Part shown: piece by piece, positions 46,701 through 57,500 of the stretch | Layout: every line of letters starts with the position of its first letter | Position numbering within the stretch: the first letter of the stretch is position 1 | Assembly (NCBI GenBank): GCA_001643675.2 | Contig: LSRY02000019.1 | Coordinates: forward strand, 692,001 to 756,000 | Reading direction: 5' to 3' | DNA from: Monocercomonoides exilis | Lineage: Eukaryota > Preaxostyla > Oxymonadida > Polymastigidae | DNA: 64,000 bases | Notes under the pieces: model-generated | The model's database searches: none | Seen by the model: only the letters and a program-made list of their open reading frames with translations | Told to the model about the DNA's origin: nothing | Translations under genes and position numbers: made by a program

Positions 46701-48978
46701 GATGTGTTCTGTGCCTCCGATGCCTGTGCTGACGAACTGTGTGTGCAAACTGCTCTTTCAAAAGCGCCTTGCCCGCATCGTCCATCGTGATAGCATGTGG
46801 AGATATGTGTGACATCCTCAGCCTCCGCACAGGTGTGAGGAAGTTCCTGTGCCGCACATCAGCCACAGTCAAGTGCTTTGTGTGGCTTGTTCTATGTGCT
46901 TTTCTGTGTTGCGTACCGTTCTTGCTGTTAGGTGCTGTGTTGAGCTCTTCTACAGCGCGTGTCTCGGCTGCTTCTCTTTCGAGGAATCTGTTTTGAGGGC
47001 GTTGCGGTGACTGAAGAGATGGCGATGAGACAGAAAGAGCGAAGGATTTGACAGAACGAGGAGAGGTCAGCTCATCCTTCTGTGTTCGTATCAGACCATC
47101 AGCTTGGCTTGCTGCCATCCGCGTAGCACCAAGAGAGTTAAAAGGCTGAGGATTGGCCTGCTCTTCTTTTGTTGGCACGTTGAGTGGCTCATCCATCGGA
47201 AATGCAGCTGTTGACATCCGACGCGCAAGCAGATTAGACGGCTCTTGTGTTGCTTCATTCATGTTCTGCTCGGACAATTGGGGAGGCTGCTCGAGTTTGG
47301 AGGATGGCTTTGAGAAGGCCATGCCAACTGGAGGAGAGGCAAGGATCATTGAAAGAGTCGGATGCGATGAGGTTGCTCGTGAGTTGATGGGAAGTGTTTG
47401 CACCGTGAGCGCAGGTGAGGCGTTAGCAGAAAACTCAACTGGAGAAGAAAAGATGGAAGCGGCAGTTGAGGTTGAAAGAGAAGAAGAAGAAGAAGTCGTT
47501 GATGAAGATGAAGACGACAATGATGAAAGTTGTGTGTTATAAAATGAAGGTTGTGCATTCTGAGCAGTAATGTCTGCTCTAACTTTATTTTCGAGATTTA
47601 ATTGCTTTTCTATGTTTCCATTTGAACTGTCACCGTCTCTATTCTGAGTTGGACTAGCAACAGACTTCCCATCCGCTAAATGATTGAGAGCTGATTTGAG
47701 AGCAAGTTTCTGCTCTTCTATCTTTGAATTGTATGATTGCATTTCCTCGCCATCTGTCACAGAATGAATAGCATCTTCGTGTTTGCTGGTGTGTGAAATG
47801 TTGTCTGAATAGAAATACGAGTGTGAGTGACTTGAATGCGGAAGGTGGCGTGCTGCTTCGAGATGGAATGGAACAATCGAGGCAGAAATTGTATTGCCTA
47901 ACTTTTGAGACAGATGCGACACAGGCGAAGATGAATGATGAGATCTGTGTGCTTTCGACTGAGAGGAATATTCGACCAGCGATGAAGACGGGTGGGACGT
48001 GAAATAGTTCATATTTATTGGCATTTCGTGATGATGTGCTACTTCGAAGTCTGATGAAGAAGGCGAGTGTAATCGCTTTGCTGCAAATACTGTCTGAACT
48101 TCATCCATATTTGCATTCTGACTAGGCTGTCTCCATTCAACATATCTCCCCCGATGATGGCGATGATACGGAGATGAGCGTGATGTTGATGAAGAAATGG
48201 ATCTTTGCTTTTTGTGTTTATGAATTTCATGAGAAGTTTGATAACGCTTTTGTTTAAATGGGGTGGCGTTAAGGCGCGAATGATGGCGAGCTCGATGACT
48301 CCTTCGTTCATGATGTCCGAAGCGAGCGTGCTGTCCGATCAAAATAGTGTGCGGAGCTCTAACTCGTTTGTAGGTTTCATTTCCGCTCAGTTTTCTTTCA
48401 ATTAATTGATTTACTTGCTCATGCTTAGATATGTTGGAAATTCCAAGCAATTTTTGAGATGTTCTTTGCGGTGAAGAAGATGAATGACGCAACAAAACAT
48501 GGTTGTAATGTCTTTCAACTGGTTCAAAGCTGTTTAAAGACTGTGAACGAGAAGAATGATGAGATCCAAGAAATGCTTTACTTTGAGAATACATGCTTGC
48601 ATGCGAGGAAGCTTGCGAAGATGAGAGAATTTCTTCCTCGTTAGAGATATTTTGTTGGTGATGCTTTGAATGGGTTGAAAGTTGATGAAGCTGAAGCAAA
48701 ACAGGATGATGCTTATTTTGCTTTCCATTTCTATGTTGAGCGTGATGGTGATGCGCAGCATATGCATCAATATCGGAAATATCTGAAATATGGAAATTTG
48801 CCAATCGCTGTCCATGAACAACGGAATGAGCATAACGATTTGGCTCTTGTTTTTGTTCTTTCTGATCAGGAAATAGTAGCTCCTTCATGTGTCTTGATGC
48901 ATCTGGAGAAGCAGAATGAGCAATAGAAGGAGGTTTGTGATGCGTATGAGACGCATCAATTTCTTGATGATTTGACAT
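37795..48978 (-). CDS. Giant 3727-aa His/Ser-rich protein in one exon
   Basis: An uninterrupted frame of 11.2 kb runs from the ATG at 48978 to the TGA at 37795. The frame extends one codon further upstream but without ATG. The protein is Ser-, His-, Thr- and Gln-rich with many HH and HRH clusters (for example HHHHAQHRNGKQNKHH in the first 100 residues, and several His/Arg/Ser blocks around residues 270 and 750-870). A basic coiled region near residues 2120-2260 includes MEYLVEERLKEQAKRKEKQK and RVESLQMMMEMLLIRQLRSD. Several pure Ser runs and an acidic stretch near 1330 are present. There is no signal peptide, membrane helix or recognised domain. It is probably an intrinsically disordered scaffold. 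Absence of introns over 11 kb is striking here. Confidence 0.75.
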   Translation of the reverse strand: MSNHQEIDASHTHHKPPSIAHSASPDASRHMKELLFPDQKEQKQEPNRYAHSVVHGQRLANFHISDISDIDAYAAHHHHAQHRNGKQNKHHPVLLQLHQLSTHSKHHQQNISNEEEILSSSQASSHASMYSQSKAFLGSHHSSRSQSLNSFEPVERHYNHVLLRHSSSSPQRTSQKLLGISNISKHEQVNQLIERKLSGNETYKRVRAPHTILIGQHARFGHHERRSHRARHHSRLNATPFKQKRYQTSHEIHKHKKQRSISSSTSRSSPYHRHHRGRYVEWRQPSQNANMDEVQTVFAAKRLHSPSSSDFEVAHHHEMPINMNYFTSHPSSSLVEYSSQSKAHRSHHSSSPVSHLSQKLGNTISASIVPFHLEAARHLPHSSHSHSYFYSDNISHTSKHEDAIHSVTDGEEMQSYNSKIEEQKLALKSALNHLADGKSVASPTQNRDGDSSNGNIEKQLNLENKVRADITAQNAQPSFYNTQLSSLSSSSSSTTSSSSSLSTSTAASIFSSPVEFSANASPALTVQTLPINSRATSSHPTLSMILASPPVGMAFSKPSSKLEQPPQLSEQNMNEATQEPSNLLARRMSTAAFPMDEPLNVPTKEEQANPQPFNSLGATRMAASQADGLIRTQKDELTSPRSVKSFALSVSSPSLQSPQRPQNRFLEREAAETRAVEELNTAPNSKNGTQHRKAHRTSHTKHLTVADVRHRNFLTPVRRLRMSHISPHAITMDDAGKALLKEQFAHTVRQHRHRRHRTHHSPTFSYSYHSPSYLPDSSDILLHTSSAHHRNSHSHNHSHGSSGNNNINNKHIYIYPLPYTLNRTASHHVSHSHLILPHFSRPPQPPMSAEVRPPHTISHSRHLLPPRHHRHHHQMYHSPTHVHSYVASSADPMFSTSTDGKGGALQQAIQQSNIQAINTESANDVSHSAAHDVRLFPNSKTIGFLTVAHSADISSSSHIHHGSSSLAVSASEPINLTSNVSSSDESAVTTCDHISPDGSGGRETGESEEEVLVAQASNESERKVQLTSDLSSDVQQQAQMKELKDETNMNPPKLNNENEMQFDQNPNKPTASSGSSAASFDAVALVDASSSTTVSAESFDIRRFSSFSSAETEVRIIPVGAQSTEALANSLKATEAEQTDKQLIIPKLVEDDNHSTADTRQSIENALPELDDPEKAQSSLQNEGDIETRTLTAKTSLSNILESDEYLLLLQSKDSLPAKESTNKSAEEETRSADLSIPTSQDEKITLSLFSTLPPIDAEHRQLQGSTANAKKSSQIELMTTLAAVEENEEGEKLPVESKAREAEDKQSIHSDNSSTSEEDIASTGSELTFSDGISDGSDEESDEQSNENESEEKNEENMKNATNWFGFAPPSDNQVTKEGNATEEKDASNADQTKSQQATEKQSYLSSESKQNTSGSDSCSWTGTNEHFDSELNGAYGVMSATTRQRSASIHTMERISTAPYSPGSRYNQPASSLSIVLPPPLSPPGRQLSGAHLLLSEEAAESPTSLSETKANNNCLEYSHLPCTAMTDTNSDTMRKKAKLHTAETPANENQENENAEFDASEKKSDGSCCFQRKHSSSFLSEPPLQLSSNVADTPFTSKDSNGSVNMFGMIPQDASSSTLPPSASSSQSSSTFPSFAQIASASSSSSSSAHDFRPLILLSSPATLADFRFSQKQSANKPFTDTNSSEEFQGNKTNPAVLLALQSVSCPSSDAASEKEEGSHQSPSMHLPQSPPLIKSEAATIVTPAEQSTQSDVHSHQTFNHFPTSSSSSSSSSSSSSSSSFAFSAIQSQPRHSHRHTVHDSSLFPSFGHKSDAFKTPRDKRKMPSSSLLVSNSRATQMPAEVSKAQNQHPYAVASSYSLLSRTVPFSHSKAQQASGAASSSSSDRTSEPPVILNSSNLSHIRQHPSQHMAIPSVVQPQRKKMHSMRREVATVKDMRVAMNTANFDGRPVFATREAGDSSESSEETATDPIQNERMFHEGRRNGNKHKRSKRVAEAPKAEQKVICDEVFDGYRNDSSSQSSAESDKSAFPARTDNAIGGSDSFASSVHRREWELVDLSSTIESSSVCNDSDTSSWGSQYSTSYDRSPSVTASFATRTSLSSSNSAKTHRHGRRTRPMTYYRGGSYSSSISGSERDYSKDDELQQRLTYLMEYLVEERLKEQAKRKEKQKRAKHNKIKQAKDRSQVNGRMPALTDEMTLGEKKAKTEVSVNSSDLSSESSKNSLRKRVESLQMMMEMLLIRQLRSDQRMKRQKKAHDSQWHRITHQSEYESNMTGSFFSSGKHHRSYYRERHPSIMLNHSQVLGDDLITSVPYVPDDWNSQQSGFSSPESISWQSLTPGYLQPQTNYWVAYDNHIDPEAHSGRMPHLAMSEQNILQEQDMIRMLRSQKAAASGKSHFRDEYFTTTPNSLRRSTTHPSSPRHLFQHINFVRSDNKYANVVPQNDQHFIANSELANQQIHPQRPSSTFTASQVSQLSDSEGILPQSTLGTTGAVVCDERQTPFLTPSVSIAPSEQMSHACDTIRALHSFDISEGIASPQSNYRTYSVTESSSNESDLRGEGIAYHNGNHRNLAHHQHHSRASKHERAQRGHSRYYQDYYTQHERIHLMAPSRNERYSNRRSVFPASYVSFVNRASTVNCQSPLRTTDTKQTNTNVKVNSSNSNNEHMNHHANERKGQIYANSAIPNTKEQESENVSDAQQFCYPAIETDRPHQTQSHSDFKVRPASSDGARTSPTRSHRRILTTENPSLFVPMLSSSYNERSERQNGVATVTATLPAEIPSTRTSVVTATTSKGFIGTSAADAATTSTNISSDTRFAPGEHKLAASVYRHADDAQSFSHLEKTKTQQMTPRARTVYKFQPYSAYSGHSSLLATSSSSSPPLPKSSPKSAFQLHRSFPFSSIFPSSSSSSISSPLSSPYIDASSSTLPSSTSFTTSSAANSTLLSTPLSHVNAGHTTTAPANENERVHSFYQADVNTAIPILFSPQLQLPLTNRKQEHNIAPKDNNEKATKVTSTPIATIKPRSQMKSQRILLTDGQTVSKHSRLRRDRSLGVSEGFFALRHCEDSLNALHSKQSAATVDEPPTGRDLSKQQFTALHSPNRFIQADPTSTASADPSASSTNPASSSSSSSASASSSSSSSSGTTTAAIIQRSSFTPPNPTTVDAKSHQSSSQSYELVLRYPPSVPVFLESSLSSPTALSPSPPITAAVASHIQTIQEDVGPITDVNPPNCTPSASPSVTPVCTSHSADDENVESLLTHSEVILTKDSQQASPTDDHLMLPLVPHRYYQHSHAHRNGHATTHVQYIPYSHAVLSQHRRLGVFGRLWKRRNRYLRNRGYGWKWKKYSKTSRDDGAETERGGTWERDDFEQLGESDVLSQIPYLFSSSSRSIGIGESEPFSSPHSFTMESNSLFAQTGISSAEHSAKHSSESENVPKDSSAQMFKKPSLDSAIALHLKESTVESDSNAQQNANFISFVHSLNESLKQEKDDSSNQSAPAKSDETEFSVEAPERKMYLDRKNIGVRIRNLMMFNRHETRGKESLSASLSLSAFEGDDFLSDSKNTADYDGVALLLGRKQQPQLNVQGTPLSGTPSFSSSADQTHNSMFSVQPFRALTLAQLSDLSGCFSDDELVATNKKRNKLKDSFRKMKKTRMKRIPIAKNKHVVEKQENEVEIKNSDPTSKKIEKGEEVVEDASASKQHIGEAMKVEEKSGVESQANEQSQNENELQKDV

Positions 48979-49324
48979 CAAAGAAAATGTGAAAAAAACT
49001 GATCTTCAAAAATGGAAAGTGGTAAGATCGAAAGTTTTCCAATGATTTTTTTGTTGATATTTAATAATTCAAAAGTAATATTATCAATATTATCAAAACT
49101 TGTTCCCAACGAAAAGCGAATTAAAAAAAAAATCAGTTCAAAGGAGATCAAGATGAACAAACCGCATTTGATATGCATCAAAAATCTTGATAACAAAAAA
49201 ATTTTCACTCAATCCAACAAAAATATGTATTTGTAATGAAGCAAAGTCGTTTCAAAAATAGCATTAAATCGATGAAAAACATAAATAATTTTTTTTTCAT
49301 TTACAAAAACAAATGCAATTCTCA
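48979..49324. other. AT-rich spacer
   Basis: Contains the upstream region of the giant His/Ser-rich gene and the 3' flank of RAD23. The short frames on both strands here are Lys/Ile/Asn-rich and look non-coding. Confidence 0.5.
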
Positions 49325-50846
49325 TCATGAACCAAATATAAAGTTAATTGCACTTTCAACATTTTTATCGCAGGCAAAGTATGCTTGAATGGCAACCTGA
49401 TCAGAAGCACCAGTGACAAGCATGATATGTTGTATATCTTCATGTTCCTCTTGTGTAACATCCACAACAACTTCATTACCTGCTTGCTCGATGTGTTCTC
49501 CTTCCTGCCCAAACAACCCAATGGTGTGCTGCCATCTTTGCCTGCGCCGCCTTCTTCTGTTGCTCTTCTCCCTCAAAATGTCCAGAAACTCCGTCGGGTC
49601 GCTCAAAACAGCCTTCGCAAATTCTGGTTGCTGCTGACGCATTTCATTCAAAATGACTGAAACCGAATCAGGAAACTCGCAAAAGACGTGGCGAATATCA
49701 GCAATTTGGGGATGGTCGCGAAACTGAGCAAGCATTTCCGCGAGAGATTGTTTACTACTTTCATCCTCTCTCTCACTTTCAGCTGCACTTCCTCCGGCTT
49801 CTTTTTCTGCTTCTCCTCCTTCATTAGTTGAACTTGAGTCATTATGAAAAATACTGTCTGGGCTGTATGTGCTTATAATAGCTTCTTCGTTCAAGGTGGG
49901 AGGTAAGGCAAAGAACAATTGCTGCTCGTCTTCATATTCATCATCGCCTTCTTCGCTTTCTTCTTCCATGTCTTCATCATTTTCCTCTGCAAGTTTTTCA
50001 CTTTCTTTAACAATTGGATCAACTTCTGACAGTTGTCTTTCAATATCTTCTGGTATTCCATTCATCAAATATTCAATGGCTGTTGCAACTTCTCCAAAAG
50101 ACGCGCGCAACGCACGCTGCACTTCGCTATGCTCAAATCCCATTCCCACAAGCTCTTCAACTGGATTGTTTTCTTCTGGTAAGGGTTCTTTATCAGACAA
50201 TCGAGCATTTGAAGAATATGAAGGAGAAGAAGATGAAGAAGATGAAGGCTGTGATGACGATGATTCAAGTGTAGGCAATGCAGATGTATGTGAATGTTTG
50301 TTTAATTCTTGAGGTTGAAGTGGAGAGTTTATAACTTGATGAGAAGGTTCTTCCAACGTTGAATTACTTAAATTGTGAATTGATTGAGATGAAGTGAAGC
50401 GTTGATTAAAAGAGTCAAAAGAAGAGTCTTCACCATGAAGATCATGATCTCGTGTACTTATGCTCTCCTTTTGTTGGCTCATTATCTCTTTCTTATTTAA
50501 ATCTTCACTGCAAATCGGTTGTTGAGAACTTGCTTTTTCTTCTTTCTGTTTTGATTTTCGGGTAAGATATATGAGCTTTGTTCCTTCATTCTTCGTAGCA
50601 ACATAAAGCATAAAAATAAAATAAAATAAAATTAATCCCAATGCAAGCAAAAATATCTCACACAATCGAATATTCCTCAACACTCTTTGAATCACAAAGT
50701 TGCTTTCCATTTAAAAATAGCTTTAAATCTTCTGGTTGCAAGTTAAGCATTTTTGATAGTTTTTTCTTGACTTCGAAAATAGAATCATTTTCAGATATTT
50801 CCAAAGGAAGTGTTTGCGATAAAAGAGAACTCAAAGTTATGAGCAT
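49325..50846 (-). CDS. RAD23: RAD23-like UBL-UBA shuttle protein
   Basis: Two exons, 50846-50664 and 50590-49325, join in frame to 482 aa (intron 73 nt). The domains occur in the RAD23 order. A ubiquitin-like domain spans residues 1-70 (SLLSQTLPLEISENDSIFEV, KMLNLQPEDLKLFLNGKQL). A Ser-rich linker follows, then UBA1 at about 203-243 (VEELVGMGFEHSEVQRALRA). After an acidic stretch comes an XPC-binding/STI1-like domain at about 352-402 (FRDHPQIADIRHVFCEFPDS, NEMRQQQPEFAKAVL), and UBA2 at the very end (DQVAIQAYFACDKNVESAIN). RAD23 carries ubiquitylated proteins to the proteasome and stabilises XPC/Rad4 in nucleotide excision repair. The intron falls exactly after the core of the UBL. UBA2 lacks the usual GFP-type loop, reading VTGAS. 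Confidence 0.92.
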
Positions 50847-51572
50847 TTTTTAAAATCAAGTTCCTTGGTATCTTTTTAGAAATAAATCAAAAATTTTGAT
50901 TGCGATTTTCTTTAAAACTCTGTCCTTAAAAAAAAAGAAGTAGAAATTTCAATAATAACGTATTCTGGGATATTCATGTTTGTTTTTTTTATAAACGCTA
51001 ACTTTATTATTGTTATTCATGATTTTTTCAAAATATGAATAAATATTAACAAATTTTGTTTTCAGTCAGATCAGTCAAAATATAAGGATAGATTTATTAT
51101 TTTTCTTTTATTTTTCGTGAATTGTTGCCGACTTTCTCGGAGAGAAAAAATAATTATCTAAAAACGATTTATATTCATTACAGAAGATACTGCGATGTGT
51201 ATGCTTTTAATACTAAAGCAGTTTTATAACATCAATCTTTTCTAATTTCGATATTTCTTTTTAACTCGATAAGCGAACAAATGTATTTCAAAAGCTGCAA
51301 ATACATCGGTTCCAATATTTACATCACTTGTAGAAGCAATTGAATTGTATTCTTTCGTTTTATATTGTTGAGCTATTAATGTTAAACAACTATTTTTCTT
51401 ATGCCATTTTTTTATAGTACAACACCTATATCGACAAAATATAATTGCGTTTCATTAATTATAGAATGGAACGAAGCTGCAGCAACCTATTTTTTTGTTC
51501 TCATTAAACTCTTAGGCTCAGTGCACACGTCTTTTTTTTCTTTGAATATTCTCCATGATCTTTTTGTTATAA
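50847..51572. other. Divergent intergenic region
   Basis: About 725 bp between the RAD23 start and the proposed start of the giant plus-strand gene. The frame at 51401-51601 (+) is probably chance. Promoters for both genes should be here; none is recognisable. Confidence 0.45.
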
Positions 51573-54500
51573 ATGTGTGTCGCCTTAATTTTTGTGAATG
51601 ATCTGTAAATGTCTATGTTTGATATATTTTGTATGCGTTTTAGGTTGAGGATGACGAGACTTTTTTCATTCGAGATCCGAAGAATGTTATTTGGCAGATC
51701 CGAATGTCAAGTCCCCATGATTTAAACGCTGTAGTCAGCAAGCTCCAAACAATTAAAAAATCTTCTGTGATAATAAAGGAAAGACCATCTTCTTTTGTTA
51801 CTTCATTTCCAAGACAGCTAAATACATTGTCTAATTATGATGGATTGAATAGCTCACAAGTTATTGGTCCTGACCAATTCATAAACACCGAGACAAGTGA
51901 AGCACATCGCTACTTAATTGATTCTTCTCCTTTTAATGTTTCTATTCCACTGGAGAACCAAGTTAATAGTCATTTCTTTCCAATAAAGAATTCCATACTG
52001 AACCCGCCTTTGAGCACAGCTTCTCCTTCTCCTCTTCCACCGCCACCTCCGTCTGCTTTTCTGAACGAGCATCAAAACAGCATTTCGAACAACCCCAACA
52101 TGAAGCCAGTTCTGCGCTTGCAGTCTTCATCTCCTTCGTTTTTGCAGAAAAACGAAATCAATTTTTTGGGAGGCATGTCAAATCAGCAGGACGTCTTCTT
52201 TCATTCAACGCCGCCTGCTCAGCACTCAAGCTTGCCCCCACCCGCACTCGTGCCTGCACTGCATTCTTCCTTCAAACACCTAAACGATCCGCTAAAGCCT
52301 GCTTTTTCATCCAGTCTGCAGCTTCCGCCGCCGCCAAAGCCAGCCAACAGGAGCAGCTCTTTCTCTTCTGCTTCTCAGTCGCCTTCTTTCTTCCCAGGCA
52401 GTGTACAGACACCCCGTGATGCATTCTCATTTGCCTCTTCTGTTTCGCCCACAGACTCCGTTTCTGCTTTTCCTGCGCTGAATCCCTCGCCTTCTGCGAC
52501 TTCTTCTTCTTTTGCCAATTCTTCTGCTGCTTCTGCTTCCTCTCTCTCTTTGCCTCCTCTCTCAGCACAGTTTCAGTCGAGTTATAGTTCACTTGGAGCT
52601 TCACCATCATCATCATCATCATCTTCTTCTTCTTCTTCTTCTTCTTCTTCTTCTTCTTCTTCTTCTTCTTCTTCTTCTTCTTCTTCTTCTTCTTCAGCGT
52701 CTTCATCAGCATCATTACCTCCTCCTTCTTCTTTTCCTTCTACCGCTTCTATCTCTACATCTTCCATATTATCTGCCTCTTCCTCTTCCTCTTCATTATC
52801 ATTATCTTCCTCCTCCTCCTCTTCTTCCTCCTCTTCTTCCTCCTCTTCTTCCTCCTCTTCCTCTTCCTCTTCCTCTTCCTCTTCTTCTTCTCCTGTCAAC
52901 ACATTCCCCGAAGAAGGCATCGCCCGCAACGACTCCGCGCCTCTCCTCCCTACCCCAGTCAACCTGCCTCCTCTGATGCCCTCTCAGCACTTGTCACTGG
53001 GGCCAGCCAAATACACCCGCGATGCCATTGATGCCCTGAACAAGCCTCTGATACTCCCTTACAGTGCTGAGGGACTCACAGACTCTCAGCTGCACGGAAG
53101 GTATCTGCCAGGCGCTGCCAAAGCCAGCCCGCAGGTGAAGATTTCGTTCACTCGCGATTTTTACGACTGCCGAGTGGCATTTGTGCCGCCGTTCATTTAC
53201 TCGCCCGTGAGGATATGTCTGATGGGATCAAGAAGTGCTTTGAATCAGAAGCAGCAGCATTTGAATGTGATGCAAAATGAAGGGGTTCGGTGTTTGGATA
53301 AAGAAAATGGCTGCTCAAATGAAGTGAAATCAAGTGCAGATGAGCAGAACACACTGGAAAGTGGCAACGAAAAGCTAACTGATGTTCCTAACGAATCCTC
53401 AAATACATATTCTACTGCATCATCTACTGCTGCAGACCCGCATGTTTCTGAAGAAGGGAAGAAGATGTCTTCTTCTTCCTCTTCCTCTCCTTCTCCTTCT
53501 CCTTCTTCTTCTGCTGCTGCTGCTGCTGCTATTAATGAGGAATCTGAAACAAGTGATACGCTCTCATTCACACTAGACGAAGTTTTGAAATGGCGTTCCG
53601 ACTGCCATCCTCTTCTTGTCTCCTCGCTTAGTTCAGTCGCCTTGTTCTGCACCACATTCACTGCCATCGACAAAGAGATGGCTGCTGCGAAGCAGGCGAA
53701 GCTGCTATCGCCATCGAGTTATTCAGCTTCTGTCGAGTTTGACAGCATGTTTCGAGGGAAAGATGCGCTGGCGTCGATTGTGAGGGATGTGGAGTATTTT
53801 GAAGGGAAAACAGAAGGGCTGCATATTCGGGTGAGGCCAAGGACGCTGCTGAAGTATATGGATGCTGTTGTGACGTTTCGGAGGTTTGAGCATTTGAAGA
53901 CAGAGAGGAAGAAGGGAGAGGGGAGCGATGAAGATGAAAAGGAGAATGAGAAAGAGAAGGGAAAGGGGAAAGGAAAAGGGAAGGAGAAGGAGAGTGGGAA
54001 GGGGAAAAAGGAGAAGGAAGATAATAATGATGATAATGAAGATGAAGAAAAAGACAAAGAAAAAGAAAAAGCAGAATGTGAAGACAGCCAACCTTCTTCA
54101 TCAAGTTCCTCAGATGGTTCATCAACTCCTCATTCACCAAGCACAAACACAAACACAAACACAAACACTGCATCATCGCTTTTCACTCTTCCATATTCAA
54201 CTTCATCCACTTCCTCCGATCATTCCCACTTTCAATGCCACTCTTGTTCTTTCTTCGCCTTCTCCGTCTTCCATCCACCTCCACTTGGACTGCAATGCCC
54301 CCTCTTCCCTCTGGATGAGCAGGCAGGCATCGGAATCCCCCACATCAAAAAGAACGGCATCGCCCCTGTCACATACTCCCTCAAAAAGAGGTTTTATTCA
54401 CCCTTTGCGAAGAAAGCGCGGAAAGCTGATGTGTTCCGGATGATCTTTATGTGCAAGTCCAGTGAAAGTGGCGAGGCAGAAGCAGCAAAAGAAAAACAAG

Positions 54501-57500
54501 GCTCCGTTTTTGATGCGTCGCAGCTGGCAGAGGAAGACTCAGCATTCAAGCACAGTTGCTGTGTGAAGGTGTTCCATGGGCCGTGTGGGAGAAGAGCAAA
54601 CTACAACTACCAGTCAATGGCGTCTGTATGCTCGTTGTCCTTTATGAATGAGAGGAATGCATCATCAGCTCAATCAGCTGCAGGGGATGAGAAAAAAACA
54701 GGAAGGAGTCAGAAGATTAAGCCAATCATACTCACACGCCCTCCGTCGCTGCTGCAGAAGCAGATGAGCATCATCATTGAACCACCGCCGAGACAGAATT
54801 TTCAGCATTCTTCTTCTTCCTCTTCTTCCTCTTCCTCTTCCTCTTCATCATCATCATCTTCCTCTTCCTCTTCTTCCACATTATTTTCTCCTCTTTCTCT
54901 TCAGAATCCATCTCTTAATAGACCAATCGATGCATCTTCAATGAATGAAGCGAATAACAGCGTTGTATCAAATAAACCTCCTTATCCTTCTCCCCCCTTC
55001 CCAATTCAAGTGCCTTCTTTGCCTTCATTCTCTTCTTCTTCCTCTTCTTCATCTTCTTCTTCTTCATCATCATCATCTTCTTCTTCTTCTTCCTCTTCTT
55101 CTAATTCTTCTTCTTCTTCTTCAGATATTTCATATTCAATCCCTCCAATACAAACTCTTCCTTCTCTCCCCACTCCAGTTGAAATGCCCCATCTTCAGCC
55201 AAACAATCATCTGCCTCTTCAAAACTACAAAAACGAACATTTTGACTCAACTCCACTTAAACAGATAACACATCAAATACCTCAAAGCAATGGACCTTCT
55301 TCTTCTCCCTCTTCCTCTTCTTCTTCTCCCTCTTCCTCTTCTTCTTCTTCCTCTTCTTCTTCTTCCTCTTCTTCTTATTCTTCAAACATTCCATTTTCAC
55401 ATCTCTCTTTAGAGCCACCCAAACAATCACACCCCAACCTCCATCTTTCTCTCCCTCCTGCTCCTCCAACTCCTTCATACTCCTCCTCTTCTTCTTCTTC
55501 TTCAACAACACCTTCTTCTTCTTCTGTTTCTATTTCATTTCCTCTTCCTTCTTCTTCCTCCTCTTCTTCCTCTTCCTCTTATTTTGCTCGCAATGCGCCT
55601 TCTCCCATCGCAATTGGCAATAACCTCACTCACCAAAATATACCTCAACTTCAACTGTCTTCAAATGCTGCTTGTTTTCAGAGCAAAATGAACATATCTT
55701 CTTCTTCTTCCTCTTCTGCTTCTTCTTCTTCCTCCTCCTCCTCATCTTCTTCCTCTTCTGCTTCTGTTATTGCTTCTATTGCCACTCCTCCTTCTGCCGC
55801 TCTTCCTCTCCTTCCTCCTCTTTCGTATCGGAAAGTGCCTTCTCCTTCTTCTGCTTCTTTTGCCTCTTCTTCCACTTTTTCTGCTTCTGCTTCTTCTGCT
55901 TCGCTGCCTCAGCTGCAGCCTACTTTGAGCTCTTCAGCATTTGCATTGGGGACAGAAGCTATTCAAATTTCTGTTTCTCCTGCTCCTCCTCCAATATCAT
56001 CATCATCAGTAACAGCAGCATCATCGTCTTCTTCTTCTTCTTCTTCTTCTTCTTCTTCCTCCTCCTCCTCCTCCTCCTCCTCTACCTCCTCTCTCCCCAC
56101 CACAAATTCATCCACCTTAACTGACACCCCATCCATTGCCTCTACCCCCAGCATCACTTCACCCGAAAATTCTCCATCTCATCTCAACTTCCACTTCAAC
56201 CCTTCCTTCTCTGGTGTACCTTCGCCTTCTGCTGCTTTCTCTATTTCCTCTGCTTCATTGTCTGCTTCGACAGCTTCATTGCCTATTGCTTCTACATCTT
56301 CGTCTTCATCATCATCATCATCATCTTCTTCTTCTCTTTCTCCTTCCATTTATCATCTTGCTTCTCTTTCTCCCTCCGCCTCTTCTTCCATTGTCATCCC
56401 TTCTGCAAACATTCCTTCTTCTTTTTCACAGCTTAACCCTTCGCCTTATCAATCTGCACCTCTTCCATCTTCTTCTTCTATTTCTTCTGCTTCTTCTTCT
56501 TCCTCTTCCTCTTCTTCCTCTTCTTCCTCTTCTTCCTCTTCTTCAACATCAACAAACAATTTAAACCCAACTCTTTCATTGCCTTCTTCTGCTGCCCTTT
56601 CCTTCTACCCTGCTGCCACTTCTCTCAGCATGCCCCACCTCCTCAGCCCAACTTTTCCTATCCCAACTTCTGCTGCTGCTTTAAACTCTTCTTCTTCTTC
56701 TTCTTCTTCTTTGAATCCATCTTCTTTGAATTCTTCTGCTTCTGCTTCTGCTTCTGCCTCTATTTCTTCAGCATCCGCACTGCAGATGCTGACTGACAGC
56801 CAAAGAAACAGCATTTCTTCATACATTTCATCGAATTTCCTGTCTTCCCCTATCTTCCAGCAGCTTTCGCTCTCTCAGCCAAACACAAACAATAACGCAA
56901 ATGTCACCAATTCTATAACCTCTACCACTCCTCCTCTGATATCTATCCCTCAAATCCCTTCTGCTTCTTCTTCCTCCTCCTCTTCTTCCTCTTCTTCTTC
57001 CTCTCTTCCTTCTGCTTCTTCTTCTGCTGCTTTAGTACTCCCCCACACGTTACTCTCCCCCTTGCCCTTGCAGCAGATGAACTTCCTTCCTCTGTCTCCT
57101 CAGCCAAACGAGCCACATGCCTTCACTCAGTTTCTGGCATCTCAACAACAGCAGCAGCAGCTATCACAACAGTCGCAACAACAACCTCAACAGCATCAAG
57201 TGTTGTATCCACTACAAATGCTGGCTGATCTGCAGAATGCGCAGTCAGCTGACAGAAGAGCATCTTTGTGTCTAATCCAACCAGCTGCTATTAATCAGAC
57301 ACAACAACAACAACAATTGCAATTACAACAGCAACTTCAATCACAGCAGATACAACTGCAGTTGCCACCTCAGCCTCAATATCAGCCTCAGCAACCTCAA
57401 CAACTGATAGAGGATCTGAAGATTCCCTTCCAACTGTCAATTTCTCGTTCCAACAGCATTCCAGACACAGAAATCAAAGAAGACGAACAAAAACAACAAC

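Noticed and set aside
51401-51601. Open frame of 66 codons upstream of the giant plus-strand gene
   Set aside because: Its composition is like spacer DNA and its frame does not join the acceptor at 51643 in phase; the shorter ATG at 51573 does.
52512-52976. Overlapping frames giving poly-Leu or, on the minus strand, poly-Glu
   Set aside because: These are frame shadows of TCT/TCC repeats inside the giant poly-Ser gene.
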